In this document: piece by piece, positions 26,115-34,668 of the stretch
Layout: every line of letters begins with the position of its first letter
Numbering within the stretch: position 1 is the first letter of the stretch
Source of the DNA: UBA987 sp002292105
Lineage (GTDB): Bacteria > Bacteroidota > Bacteroidia > NS11-12g > UBA9320
DNA: 64,000 nt
Direction: 5' to 3'
NCBI GenBank assembly: GCA_943846675.1
Contig: OX044357.1
Coordinates: forward strand, 372,001 to 436,000
Notes under the pieces: model-generated
What the model was told of the DNA's origin: nothing
The model's database searches: none
The model's input: the letters and a program-made list of their open reading frames with translations, nothing else
Translations under genes and position numbers: made by a program

Positions 26115-27265
26115 GCTGCTTTTAATTGTAAGGTTTTAAATCGATGCGTCTGTTTGCTTAAAGTTTCGTTGGTGTAATCTCCGAAGCTTTGTTGTACCTG
26201 CGCACCAAGTTCGAATCGACCTGTGTGAAAACTAATGGCTACGTTTATGCCAATGTCTTTTGTTTGAAATCCACCTCGATTAGTAATGGTGATGTTTTGG
26301 ACTTCACTGTTTGATTCTGGTGCGGTTGGGTAAGAAAGTTTCCGTGTTAGGTCTCCTGACATGCCAGTTAAAAAGGAAATTTGAGGACCAACAGTTACAC
26401 TTAAGGATCTATTAAGCTGGTAATACCAGTTAATCGGAATGGTTACATATTTTAATCGCCGAACTACAGCACTGTCCGTTTGGGTGAAATTATTATTATT
26501 GAAAACATCATATTTCTCTACATAGGTGATCGGTCTTATGGCGATTGGATTATAACCTAATTCTACATGAAGCGCAGATTTTGCCGATATAAATCTTCTG
26601 GCATAAACGGCAAATCCAGTGTTTTGAATCGCGTTTCTAACACTAATGTCAGGTAAAATGCCAGACTGAATTTTGATACCAACTTGGTTGTGCACATACA
26701 CTATAGGTTCTGGTTCATATCTATGAATCTCGGTACCCTCAATAATGGTTTCACCAGTAACGGGTTCGTCTTGGGTAATGCTGTCTTCGTTTGATTCTTC
26801 TATTGGTAGGTTAACTTTATTGAAAGAGGCTTGTTCATCTTTTGTCTCATCAAAGGGTTTCGTTGCCTGGTTGATAGGAACAAAAACGTCTTCCAGAATC
26901 CTATTCTTTTGGGCTGGTCTAGATGGAATCGGTAAGTCATCTTCGTGATTTATGTCCGTAACGTTAAAGGCTAGGTAGTTTAAGTCATAAGACGAATTTC
27001 CAGCGTATGATGCAGTACTATCTTGTTCTATTTTTGATGTCAAAGTCTTGGACTTAACCAACATCCCAACGACACCTATCGTAGTCACTGCTACGAATAG
27101 ATTTAGATAAATTTTATACTTGACAAGAAATGCAGACCACCCACCTTGAGTTATTCCTCCGGCTTCTATGGTCTGTTCCATCTTTTGCCAAGATGTGTCC
27201 ATATCAGGTAAATCAACTCCTTCGAGTTTGTCTTTAATGATATGTTTATTATTGGTAGTTTTCAT
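26096..27265 (-). CDS. Membrane protein with C-terminal barrel-like domain, sigma-linked
   Basis: The 389-residue protein has a short cytoplasmic N-terminus, one transmembrane helix (about 52-70) and an acidic linker. A C-terminal half (about 195-389) has strand patterns like an outer-membrane or porin-type domain (VHVELGYNPIAIRPIT-like, VTIPINWYYQLNRSLSVTVG, FHTGRFELGAQVQQSFG). It follows the ECF sigma gene by 14 bases. This sigma plus one-helix protein with barrel-like domain arrangement is common in Bacteroidota, but the function is unknown. Confidence 0.6.
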   Translation of the reverse strand: MKTTNNKHIIKDKLEGVDLPDMDTSWQKMEQTIEAGGITQGGWSAFLVKYKIYLNLFVAVTTIGVVGMLVKSKTLTSKIEQDSTASYAGNSSYDLNYLAFNVTDINHEDDLPIPSRPAQKNRILEDVFVPINQATKPFDETKDEQASFNKVNLPIEESNEDSITQDEPVTGETIIEGTEIHRYEPEPIVYVHNQVGIKIQSGILPDISVRNAIQNTGFAVYARRFISAKSALHVELGYNPIAIRPITYVEKYDVFNNNNFTQTDSAVVRRLKYVTIPINWYYQLNRSLSVTVGPQISFLTGMSGDLTRKLSYPTAPESNSEVQNITITNRGGFQTKDIGINVAISFHTGRFELGAQVQQSFGDYTNETLSKQTHRFKTLQLKAACLLSK

Positions 27266-27279
27266 TTCATTTACATTCG

Positions 27280-27840
27280 TTAGTGTGTCCGATTTACGAT
27301 GCCAAACGCGTATAACTTCTCTTGCAACAGTTTACGTCCTTGGTTCAAGTGCCATTTACTTGTTCCGACGCTAATTTTTAACTTCTCAGCAACTTCTGCA
27401 TGACTGTGGCCTTCTACTATATACAGGTTAACCACGAGTCGTTGTGCTGGCGGTAAGTACCGAAATAGATCTAGAATTTCATTCGAAGTCATTCCAGAAA
27501 TAATATCGGTATCTATTCCAATTTCAATAGCCTCTTCAATTGGCGTTTGAAATTTGAATTTTTCTTGTTTTCGTATAAAGTCAATAGCAGTATTTACAAT
27601 TATGCGACGAATCCAGCCACCAATGGCGCCTTTGTTCGCATACTGTTTGAGCGAATTGAAGACCTTTAGAAATGCCTGATTATAAATGTCAACGGCGTCG
27701 TCATTTTTAGATACGTAAGACATGCACACAGGCATAAGCAATGGGTAGAAGTGCTTATAAAGCTTTTCTTGAGCAACTCTATCCTGCTGCTTGCAAGCTT
27801 CAATCCAGTTTAATATATCTGATTCGTTGATCGACATCAC
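27280..27840 (-). CDS. ECF-type RNA polymerase sigma factor
   Basis: The 186-residue protein has a region 2 (DAVDIYNQAFLKVFNSLKQY, WIRRIIVNTAIDFIRKQ) and a region 4 HTH (PPAQRLVVNLYIVEGHSHAE followed by VAEKLKISVGTSKWHLNQGR). It heads a three-gene operon with two envelope proteins of unknown function. It is quite different in sequence from the other ECF factor 4 kb away. Confidence 0.92.
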   Translation of the reverse strand: MMSINESDILNWIEACKQQDRVAQEKLYKHFYPLLMPVCMSYVSKNDDAVDIYNQAFLKVFNSLKQYANKGAIGGWIRRIIVNTAIDFIRKQEKFKFQTPIEEAIEIGIDTDIISGMTSNEILDLFRYLPPAQRLVVNLYIVEGHSHAEVAEKLKISVGTSKWHLNQGRKLLQEKLYAFGIVNRTH

Positions 27841-27922
27841 GTTCCGTAATTACATAACGTAAAAACAGTTGTTGTTTTATGTCTGACGTAATAAAAATTG
27901 AAAAGGTTGGGTGAGATGGGAA

Positions 27923-28357
27923 TTATCTTGAATTACTCACGCAGTAATTTTCTACTTCTTCACCCATTTCGGTCCATTCTTTCTGCCGACCCCATTCTTT
28001 TCCAAGAATGTAGTGCTTGGATGAAGATTTTATACCGTTGTCGTGCCAAGTCTCAAAAGAGCCATTTAGCTTGCCATCTGTATAGCCGCAATTTTGCATG
28101 AGTTGACCGTTAGGCCACCACATTTTACATTCCCCGTGCTGAATACTATACTTGTACAAACAAGCTTTGTGCAATTTGCCGTTGGCATGCCATTGTTTGA
28201 AAATGCCATGAATTTTACCTTCAATGTACTGAGAAACGCTTAGGACTGAACCGTCTTCGTGATACTCCTTGACTAAGCCGCTGTATGGATGCTGATTCAT
28301 ATGCAAAACGTTGTCCTTGAATTGGAAATCGCTTTGTATTGAATTAGAGTTGCTCAT
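27923..28357 (-). CDS. MORN-repeat (YwqK-like) protein
   Basis: The 144-residue protein consists of repeated MORN-type units: YHEDGSVLSVSQYIEGKIHG, WHANGKLHKACLY, WWPNGQLMQNCGYTDGKLNG and WHDNGIKSSSKHYILGKEWG. In the YwqK family such proteins are sometimes annotated as antitoxins, but no toxin gene is adjacent. No signal peptide is evident. The gene stands alone. Confidence 0.75.
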   Translation of the reverse strand: MSNSNSIQSDFQFKDNVLHMNQHPYSGLVKEYHEDGSVLSVSQYIEGKIHGIFKQWHANGKLHKACLYKYSIQHGECKMWWPNGQLMQNCGYTDGKLNGSFETWHDNGIKSSSKHYILGKEWGRQKEWTEMGEEVENYCVSNSR

Positions 28358-28558
28358 AAATGTGGATAAACCATCAAACGCTTGTCGCGGCTAGCGAATT
28401 ACGCAAAGTTTATCCACAATTCAAAGACGTTGAGGTGATTTAATTTTTACACCACAATTACTTAATGCGCATAGCGATTTTCAGCTAAATCAAATGGGTA
28501 AACACATTATTCATCTTTTGAAAAGTAGGAATAATTCGTGATCAATGCAGAGTAGTGC

Positions 28559-28981
28559 CTACGAGACCGGATTTTCGGAAATATCAAAAGTGTACTCATC
28601 CGGATTTTTTTCATGTAAAAATTTGCGAGTAACTTCTTCTTCGTCAGCAGCTTGGAAGTATGAGGTGTAACTAGCTGAATCTCCTTGCTTTTTCCAGATA
28701 ACACTATACGAACGTTGTTTTGCACGATGGTCTTTTTGATTAAGAAACGTTACTGTTTTGGTTAAACAGTCTATGCTACTCGTTCCTTTCACAGTATGCA
28801 ACAACATGTACTCGTTGTGTCTCTGGTTGTAGGTCAATACGTTTAGTTTGATGGTCTCATAGTCAGACAAAAGATTAACGTGATAGTCAAAGTGACAAGA
28901 AACGCCGTTATCTTGTAAAAGCAATTCACCTATTTGATGTTGTAATTTTATCTGCTCTAATTTTTTATCAATCTTAGACAT
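28559..28981 (-). CDS. Hypothetical protein
   Basis: The protein is about 140 residues if translation starts at MSKIDKKLEQIKLQ (an earlier ATG at 29020 would add 13 residues). It was not recognised. It is soluble, without signal peptide or membrane segment, and moderately charged. The C-terminus (AADEEEVTRKFLHEKNPDEYTF) resembles the short ligand-like domains found at the end of several small Bacteroidota proteins. It is transcribed divergently from tadA. Confidence 0.6.
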   Translation of the reverse strand: MSKIDKKLEQIKLQHQIGELLLQDNGVSCHFDYHVNLLSDYETIKLNVLTYNQRHNEYMLLHTVKGTSSIDCLTKTVTFLNQKDHRAKQRSYSVIWKKQGDSASYTSYFQAADEEEVTRKFLHEKNPDEYTFDISENPVS

Positions 28982-29031
28982 ATTCGTTGCAATTTTGAAG
29001 AAGCAAATATCGGGAATCACAATTACGACAC

Positions 29032-29472
29032 ATGGAATTAGGACATGATTATTTTATGAAGCAGGCTATCAAGCAAGCTCTACTGGCTTTTGAAGATGAT
29101 GAAGTGCCTATTGGAGCTGTTGTTGTTGTCGATAATCAAATTATAGGTAAGGGATATAATCAAACCAAAAGACTTCAAGATGCCACCGCTCATGCGGAAA
29201 TGTTGGCTTTAACTTCTGCCTTTAATCATTTCAATACCACTATATTGGATGAATGCACGTTGTATGTCACTGTTGAGCCTTGCCCGATGTGTGCTGGTGC
29301 ACTAAAATGGGCTAGATTACACCAGGTTGTTTATGGGGCCTCTGAGCCTAAAAGTGGTTTTAGTCTTTACAAGCCGTCATTGCTTCATAAAAAAACGGAG
29401 ATCGTCGGCGGGGTACTGGAGCAAGAGTGCAAAGATTTAATGCAAACGTTTTTTGAAGCGAAGCGCGATTAA
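29032..29472 (+). CDS. tadA: tRNA-specific adenosine deaminase
   Basis: The 146-residue cytidine-deaminase-fold enzyme has the zinc site HAEMLAL (His54, catalytic Glu56) and PCPMCAGAL (Cys84, Cys87). TadA makes inosine at the wobble position of tRNA-Arg(ACG). The C-terminal EQECKDLMQTFFEAKR helix is typical. Its 3' end overlaps a small convergent gene by 4 bases. Confidence 0.94.
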   Translation: MELGHDYFMKQAIKQALLAFEDDEVPIGAVVVVDNQIIGKGYNQTKRLQDATAHAEMLALTSAFNHFNTTILDECTLYVTVEPCPMCAGALKWARLHQVVYGASEPKSGFSLYKPSLLHKKTEIVGGVLEQECKDLMQTFFEAKRD

Positions 29473-29642
29473 TCCACGGCCATAAAATAGTGGTTGATTA
29501 CACGCGAGAAATGCACCAATCCAACTCTGCGTATATGCGCTTTTTCTGAATTGGTCGTCTTATTCATTCCTATTTGCCCAAGAAGGGATTGGGCTTGGAT
29601 TATAAGAACGATGACTATAACGACTTGTGGTAAGTGTCTCAT
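29469..29642 (-). CDS. Small secreted or membrane peptide, 57 residues
   Basis: An ATG at 29640-29642 overlaps the stop of the upstream 337-residue gene in an ATGA arrangement. The frame runs 57 codons to a TAA at 29469-29471. The N-terminus MRHLPQVVIVIVLIIQAQSL is a good signal peptide or membrane helix, and the rest is basic (KAHIRRVGLVHFSRVINHYF). It was not recognised. The coupling to the upstream gene and the hydrophobic start argue that it is a real gene; the small size and the absence of a known family argue for caution. Confidence 0.5.
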   Translation of the reverse strand: MRHLPQVVIVIVLIIQAQSLLGQIGMNKTTNSEKAHIRRVGLVHFSRVINHYFMAVD

Positions 29643-30652
29643 TTGATGACATCAATTAGTTTCACTTCGCCATTTTCAGTGATCATAACGAACTTCTTTT
29701 CAACTTCTGTTTTGGTCACCGTTTTTACTTGAACTTTAGGCTTTTGCGTAAACTTGATTTTCATATTCATGGTATATTGAATACTTGGCTTCACCACTTT
29801 GGGATGTAAAATGATATCAAAATTGTTGAATGGTAGATAATCGTAATACATACTTGGCGAAACAATGGTCTTAACTGGTGCCATTAGCTCTTGATTTTTA
29901 TCTAATAGCTTGTCGTAAGACATTCGTGTTAAACCTGAGTAAGGAGTGTATCTGGCAATGGGGTACACCGCTGCGGTCTTTTCAGATAGTTTGCGATCAA
30001 AAGAGTCCAAGTCAACACCAACTTCGTCGTACCGTTTTTCCAACTTCTCGAGGTGAGACGTTAATATTTGACGCATGGTGTCGTAGTATTGAAAAGGGTT
30101 TTCTGCGAAATAATCCACCTTTACTAGGTCATATATTTCTGATTTCGAAGCTTCAAATACGATATCATTTAATACATCGTATTGCTCAAAAATGACCGTG
30201 ATGTTCTTGTGCAACTCAAACCCGATTGGCATCTCGTTTTGACTTTTGCTAAACAATTTTTTGGATGTTTTAAGGCCATAGATGGGCACTTGCGAGATGA
30301 TTTCGACAATAACATTGTTGTCAGTAATCCCGGCCACTTTAAGCGAATTTTTAAATGTTTCAATGCGCCCGTTGAGTAAGGTGTTAACTTCCAAAGACGT
30401 TTTTGCGATTTGTCGAACATTGAAAATTGCAGCATATGAAGTCGCTTCGACGTTCATCAATAGGTTTATATCCATTGTGACGTCATTGCCTGTAGCCCAT
30501 TGCGCCTTTAATTGGTTGAGCTGATGTTTTATCTGGGCTTGATTACTGCTCCAATTATTAAACTCAATGTGTCGATAATTGTCGACTGAAATTTGGCCAA
30601 AAACCTGACCAGTAAAAATGGAAATCAGAAGAAAGAAGAATGCACGTTTCAT
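29639..30652 (-). CDS. Secreted protein of unknown function
   Basis: The 337-residue protein has a clear signal peptide (MKRAFFFLLISIFTGQVFGQ) and then a mostly helical body (about 35-230) without transmembrane segments. The end contains two basic, strand-like stretches (KIKFTQKPKVQVKTVTKTEV). No family was recognised. It is followed by the coupled 57-residue gene and preceded by an 82-base spacer to acs. The periplasm is the likely location. Confidence 0.7.
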   Translation of the reverse strand: MKRAFFFLLISIFTGQVFGQISVDNYRHIEFNNWSSNQAQIKHQLNQLKAQWATGNDVTMDINLLMNVEATSYAAIFNVRQIAKTSLEVNTLLNGRIETFKNSLKVAGITDNNVIVEIISQVPIYGLKTSKKLFSKSQNEMPIGFELHKNITVIFEQYDVLNDIVFEASKSEIYDLVKVDYFAENPFQYYDTMRQILTSHLEKLEKRYDEVGVDLDSFDRKLSEKTAAVYPIARYTPYSGLTRMSYDKLLDKNQELMAPVKTIVSPSMYYDYLPFNNFDIILHPKVVKPSIQYTMNMKIKFTQKPKVQVKTVTKTEVEKKFVMITENGEVKLIDVIK

Positions 30653-30734
30653 GTTTTTTTTGATTCAAATCAAAACACAAGAATGCATCATGTCAACCCA
30701 GACTTAGTTAATGCGCTTAGTGATTAAGGCAACG

Positions 30735-32654
30735 TTATCGCATTTCATTCTTCCTATTGTCCACTATTTCTTGAACGCATTCAGGGTTTAGCAAAGTGGA
30801 TATGTCTCCAAATGCATCAAGCTCGTTGGCAGCCACTTTTCGTAAGATTCTGCGCATTATTTTACCACTTCTAGTCTTTGGCAATCCACTACAAAACTGG
30901 ATGATCTCAGGCTTGCTAATTGGGCCCAATGTATTGGACACCAATTGTTTAATATTTTGTTCCAGTGCCTTTGCATCCTTTGTTTGATGAGCGTCACTGA
31001 GTGTAACAAAAGCATAAATGCTATTTCCTTTAATATCGTGAGGGTATCCAACAACTGCTGCCTCGGTAACAGCCTCATGCTCGTCAATAATATTTTCAAT
31101 TTCGGCTGTACCTAAGTTATGGCCACTTACAATAACAACGTCATCAACTCTGCCCGTTATTCTATAGTTTCCGTTTTGATCTCTTTTCGCTCCGTCTCCA
31201 GTAAAATAGAGTCCTGGAAACGCACTATAATATGTTTCCTTGAACCTTTTGTGATTACCGTATATCGTCCTTGCCATGCTTGGCCATGGAAATTTTATAC
31301 ATAGTTTGCCTTCTGCATTTTGCTCATCGATTTCGTTGCCATTGTCATCCATCAAACAGGGTTGAACCCCGGGAAGAGGCAAAGTCGCAAAGGTTGGAAT
31401 GGTTTCAGTAATTCCAGACAAGGGTGATATCAATATCCCTCCAGTCTCTGTCTGCCACCAAGTATCGACTATAGGGCATTGAGATTTCCCAATGTTTTGA
31501 TCGTACCATTCCCAAGCTTCTTTGTTGATTGGTTCACCAACAGTGCCGAGCGTTTTTAAACTGCTTAAATCGTGCTGGGTAACTAGTGATAGGTCACATT
31601 TTGCCAAGGCCCTTATGGCCGTAGGTGCAGTATATAAAATATTAACCTTGTGTTTTTCTACAACCTGCCAAAACCGACCCATATCTGGGTAACTGGGTAC
31701 ACCCTCAAACATTACTGTGGTAGCTCCGGCGCTTAATGGACCATAAACGATATAACTATGACCCGTAATCCATCCGATGTCGGCGGTGCACCAATACACA
31801 TCGTTGGGTTGATATTGGAAAACGTTTCGGAAACTAAAGTTGGTGTAGACCATGTAGCCAGCGCAAGTATGCACCATGCCTTTAGGTTGACCCGTGCTAC
31901 CGGAAGTATATAAAATGAACAAGGGGTCTTCCGCATCCATTACTTCAACTGGGCAATTCCCGGATTGTTGGTCGTACAAGTCGTGCCACCAAATATCTCG
32001 GCCTTCCAGCATAGAAACCTTTTGGTTTGTGCGTTTTAAAACGACTACGTGTTCAATTGTTGGGCACTGAGTTAAGGCATCATCCGTAATTGCTTTTAAC
32101 GGTGTAATTTTTGAACCACGATATCCGCCATCAGCGGTCAATACGAGTTTACACGCAGCATCATTTATCCGATCAGCTAAGCTCTTGGCACTAAATCCAG
32201 CAAACACAACAGAATGAATAGCTCCAATCCTTGCGCAAGCCAAAACGGCATAAGCCAATTCTGGAACCATGGGCATATAGAGGCATATTCTGTCGCCTTT
32301 TTTGACCCCTAAAGATTTTAAGAGGTTAGCAGTTTTATTTACTGCAACAGACAATTCGGCATAGGTAATATACTTTGCTTTTTCATCGACCGCGTTGGGC
32401 TCAAAAATGATTGCCGTTTTGTTACCATCCTTTTCTAGATGGCGGTCAATACAGTTTTCAGTAATGTTTAATTGAGCACCTGCAAACCAACTAACCTGGG
32501 GTTTTTTGAGGTCGTGCTCCAAAACAGAATCCCATGGTTTTATCCAACTAAAGGATTCTTTCGCAAACTCACCCCAAAACGTTTCTGGTGTGTTTGTACT
32601 TTCTTGGTAAAGGGACTTGTAGTCTTCAAAACTACGGGCAAAAAAACGTGACAT
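30735..32654 (-). CDS. acs: Acetyl-CoA synthetase
   Basis: The 639-residue ANL-superfamily enzyme has YTSGSTGQPKGMVHT (P-loop-like A3 motif), DTWWQTETGG, TGDGAKRDQNGNY and the hinge/C-terminal region GRVDDVVIVSGHNLGTAEIE. The catalytic Lys is in PKTRSGKIMRRILR, the site usually regulated by acetylation. It activates acetate via acetyl-AMP. The full length and motif set indicate a working enzyme. It is a single gene. Confidence 0.96.
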   Translation of the reverse strand: MSRFFARSFEDYKSLYQESTNTPETFWGEFAKESFSWIKPWDSVLEHDLKKPQVSWFAGAQLNITENCIDRHLEKDGNKTAIIFEPNAVDEKAKYITYAELSVAVNKTANLLKSLGVKKGDRICLYMPMVPELAYAVLACARIGAIHSVVFAGFSAKSLADRINDAACKLVLTADGGYRGSKITPLKAITDDALTQCPTIEHVVVLKRTNQKVSMLEGRDIWWHDLYDQQSGNCPVEVMDAEDPLFILYTSGSTGQPKGMVHTCAGYMVYTNFSFRNVFQYQPNDVYWCTADIGWITGHSYIVYGPLSAGATTVMFEGVPSYPDMGRFWQVVEKHKVNILYTAPTAIRALAKCDLSLVTQHDLSSLKTLGTVGEPINKEAWEWYDQNIGKSQCPIVDTWWQTETGGILISPLSGITETIPTFATLPLPGVQPCLMDDNGNEIDEQNAEGKLCIKFPWPSMARTIYGNHKRFKETYYSAFPGLYFTGDGAKRDQNGNYRITGRVDDVVIVSGHNLGTAEIENIIDEHEAVTEAAVVGYPHDIKGNSIYAFVTLSDAHQTKDAKALEQNIKQLVSNTLGPISKPEIIQFCSGLPKTRSGKIMRRILRKVAANELDAFGDISTLLNPECVQEIVDNRKNEMR

Positions 32655-32706
32655 AGAACGGTAAAAATAGTATTTCTAATCGTACTATTTTACCTGAATT
32701 ATGCCT

Positions 32707-33000
32707 TTATGCAGAGCGCAATATGTTCACCAGCTCGTTGGCCTGCACAACACCGCTCTGTCGCCAAATTGATTTCCCGTTTTTAAACACCATTAGTGTT
32801 GGGACACTTATTACATGAAGGTTTTGGGCAAGTGATGCGTTTTTGTCGATATCAATTTTAACAATCTTAACGTCGCCACCCATTTGGTTTTTAACATCAC
32901 TTAAAATGGGTGGCATCATTTTACACGGACCGCACCATTCGGCATGAAAGTCTACAAGAATCAACTCACTTGATTCGACTAATGAATTAAAATTTGCCAT
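32707..33000 (-). CDS. trxA: Thioredoxin
   Basis: The protein is 97 residues from MANFNSLVES. It contains the active site EWCGPCKMMP (Cys23, Cys26) and the cis-proline region VISVPTLMVFKNG. An in-frame ATG at 33075 would add 25 residues without family resemblance and would overlap the rhodanese gene, so the start at 33000 is preferred. It is 44 bases downstream of a rhodanese-type gene with which it is probably co-transcribed. Confidence 0.92.
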   Translation of the reverse strand: MANFNSLVESSELILVDFHAEWCGPCKMMPPILSDVKNQMGGDVKIVKIDIDKNASLAQNLHVISVPTLMVFKNGKSIWRQSGVVQANELVNILRSA

Positions 33001-33044
33001 AGTTGGTTTTACACATACGTATTCAAAAAAAGTGCCAAGCGTGT

Positions 33045-33353
33045 TTATCGTGTCAAAGCGTCGGCAGTCTGCCATGCTCCGCCATTGTATGCTTCAATTC
33101 CGTGACTATTTAAGATTTTTGCAGCACCGGCGCTACGCATTCCTGACGCACAACACGTAATTACAGGCTTGTTCCATTTACGAATGGTTTCAATCTTAGT
33201 TTCAATTTGTTGTAAAGGAATGTTTTTTGACGACTTGCCATGTCCTTGTTGGTATTCTCCAACAGTTCTTACATCAAGAATAATAGCCCCATCTTGAGCT
33301 ATTGCTGTTAGGTCGGTGTTTGACCCAAACATTTTATTTATAAATCCAATCAT
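33045..33353 (-). CDS. Single-domain rhodanese-like protein
   Basis: The 102-residue protein has ILDVRTVGEYQQGHGKSSKN, the conserved N-terminal rhodanese block, and the active-site loop CASGMRS with Cys68. Such proteins transfer sulfane sulfur or take part in redox tasks in the cytoplasm. The gene is followed by trxA, a partner that could reduce the persulfide. Confidence 0.9.
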   Translation of the reverse strand: MIGFINKMFGSNTDLTAIAQDGAIILDVRTVGEYQQGHGKSSKNIPLQQIETKIETIRKWNKPVITCCASGMRSAGAAKILNSHGIEAYNGGAWQTADALTR

Positions 33354-33447
33354 AGGTGCAAAACAACAGGTAAATTGCTAAACTTGAATCACTTTTGCAA
33401 TCAAAAGAATAAATAGGATTATAAACAATACCACTAAGTACCACATA

Positions 33448-33894
33448 ATGAACAAGGCAGCAGTTATTGAAGCTTTACAGGCGCAATTGAATGCACAGTT
33501 GAAAGATGTGCAGTTATCCATTGATGCCGTAAACGAGTCGATAAAGGGAGAAGAAAAGAGTTCAGCAGGGGATAAATATGAAACGGCTCGAGCCATGAAC
33601 CACAATGAGCTCGATAGGCTTAATACCAGCTTTCAAAAGATATTGAAAAGCGGCAGTATTGTGAACGGCCTGTCTAAATCGGAAAATTACCAGCATGTCC
33701 GACTTGGGTCTTTAGTGAAGACATCAAAACGGGTTCTGTTTTTCTGCACCGGTATTGGTAAAATCAACGTAGACGGTGTAGATATATTGACTATGTCAAT
33801 GGGATCTCCAATTGGTCAAGTGTTTTTAGGAAAGCAAGTAGGAGAAGAAATCCAATTTAACAACTCCAAGGAAATGATTGAAGAAATTAGATAA
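33448..33894 (+). CDS. GreA/GreB-like C-terminal domain protein
   Basis: The 148-residue protein has an N-terminal helical part (about 1-75) including SSAGDKYETARAMNHNELDRL, and a C-terminal FKBP-like part (about 80-148) ending SPIGQVFLGKQVGEEIQFN, typical of the Gre factor C-terminal domain (SPIGKALLGKxVGD). It may act on the RNA polymerase secondary channel. Homologues in Bacteroidota are often mislabelled as 3-oxoacyl-ACP synthase. It is followed 9 bases later by the exonuclease III gene. Confidence 0.72.
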   Translation: MNKAAVIEALQAQLNAQLKDVQLSIDAVNESIKGEEKSSAGDKYETARAMNHNELDRLNTSFQKILKSGSIVNGLSKSENYQHVRLGSLVKTSKRVLFFCTGIGKINVDGVDILTMSMGSPIGQVFLGKQVGEEIQFNNSKEMIEEIR

Positions 33895-33903
33895 ACAAGG
33901 ACA

Positions 33904-34665
33904 ATGAGAATAGTTTCATTTAATGTAAATGGTGTAAGGGCCTCGGTGGGCAAAGGACTTCTAGATACAATAAAGCAGATTGGCGCAGATGTGTTTTGTG
34001 TTCAAGAAACGAAGGCGCAAAACGACCAAGTATTCAAGGCAATGGAAGATCTTGAAGGGTATCATGTATATGCCAACTCTGCAGAAAAAAAAGGGTATTC
34101 AGGTGTTGCGATTTTTTCAAAAAAAGAACCGATACATGTAACCAGCGACATGGGCGTAAAAAAACATGATACGGAAGGACGAATTATCTCAGCTGAATAT
34201 GACGATTTCATTCTTGTGAATGTATATGTACCCAATAGTGGGTCCGGATTAAAAAGGTTGGAATATAGAAGTACGTGGGACAAAGCATTTGCAAAATATC
34301 TTAAAACGCTTCAAGGTGTGAAACCAATTATTGTCACTGGGGATTTCAATGTGGCACATAGAGCAATCGATTTGAAGAACGATAAGTCCAACTATAACAA
34401 AACGAGTGGATATACGCAGGTGGAAATTGACGGACTTGATAGAATATTAAAAACGGGGTTGTTAGACATGTTTAGAAGTCTACATCCTGAAGAAGTTAAA
34501 TATACCTTCTGGAGCCAAAGATTTAATGCGAGAAAAACGAATGCTGGATGGCGTATTGATTACTTTTTGGCATCCAAGTCTCTTAAAGACAGAATAACAG
34601 ATTGTGAAATTCACAATGACATCTTCGGATCAGATCATTGTCCAATTTCATTGGACATAGTCTAA
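33904..34665 (+). CDS. xth: Exodeoxyribonuclease III (AP endonuclease)
   Basis: The 253-residue protein of the exonuclease-endonuclease-phosphatase fold shows NVNGVRA, QETKAQ (metal-binding Glu), GDFNVAH (Asp/Asn) and the terminal GSDHCPISLDI (catalytic Asp-His). It repairs abasic sites. Length is normal. Confidence 0.94.
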   Translation: MRIVSFNVNGVRASVGKGLLDTIKQIGADVFCVQETKAQNDQVFKAMEDLEGYHVYANSAEKKGYSGVAIFSKKEPIHVTSDMGVKKHDTEGRIISAEYDDFILVNVYVPNSGSGLKRLEYRSTWDKAFAKYLKTLQGVKPIIVTGDFNVAHRAIDLKNDKSNYNKTSGYTQVEIDGLDRILKTGLLDMFRSLHPEEVKYTFWSQRFNARKTNAGWRIDYFLASKSLKDRITDCEIHNDIFGSDHCPISLDIV

Positions 34666-34668
34666 CCG

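Noticed and set aside
28982..29020. Longer N-terminus for the 28559-28981 protein
   Set aside because: The extra 13 residues (MIPDICFFKIATN) look non-coding, and the Met at 28981 gives a more natural charged start.
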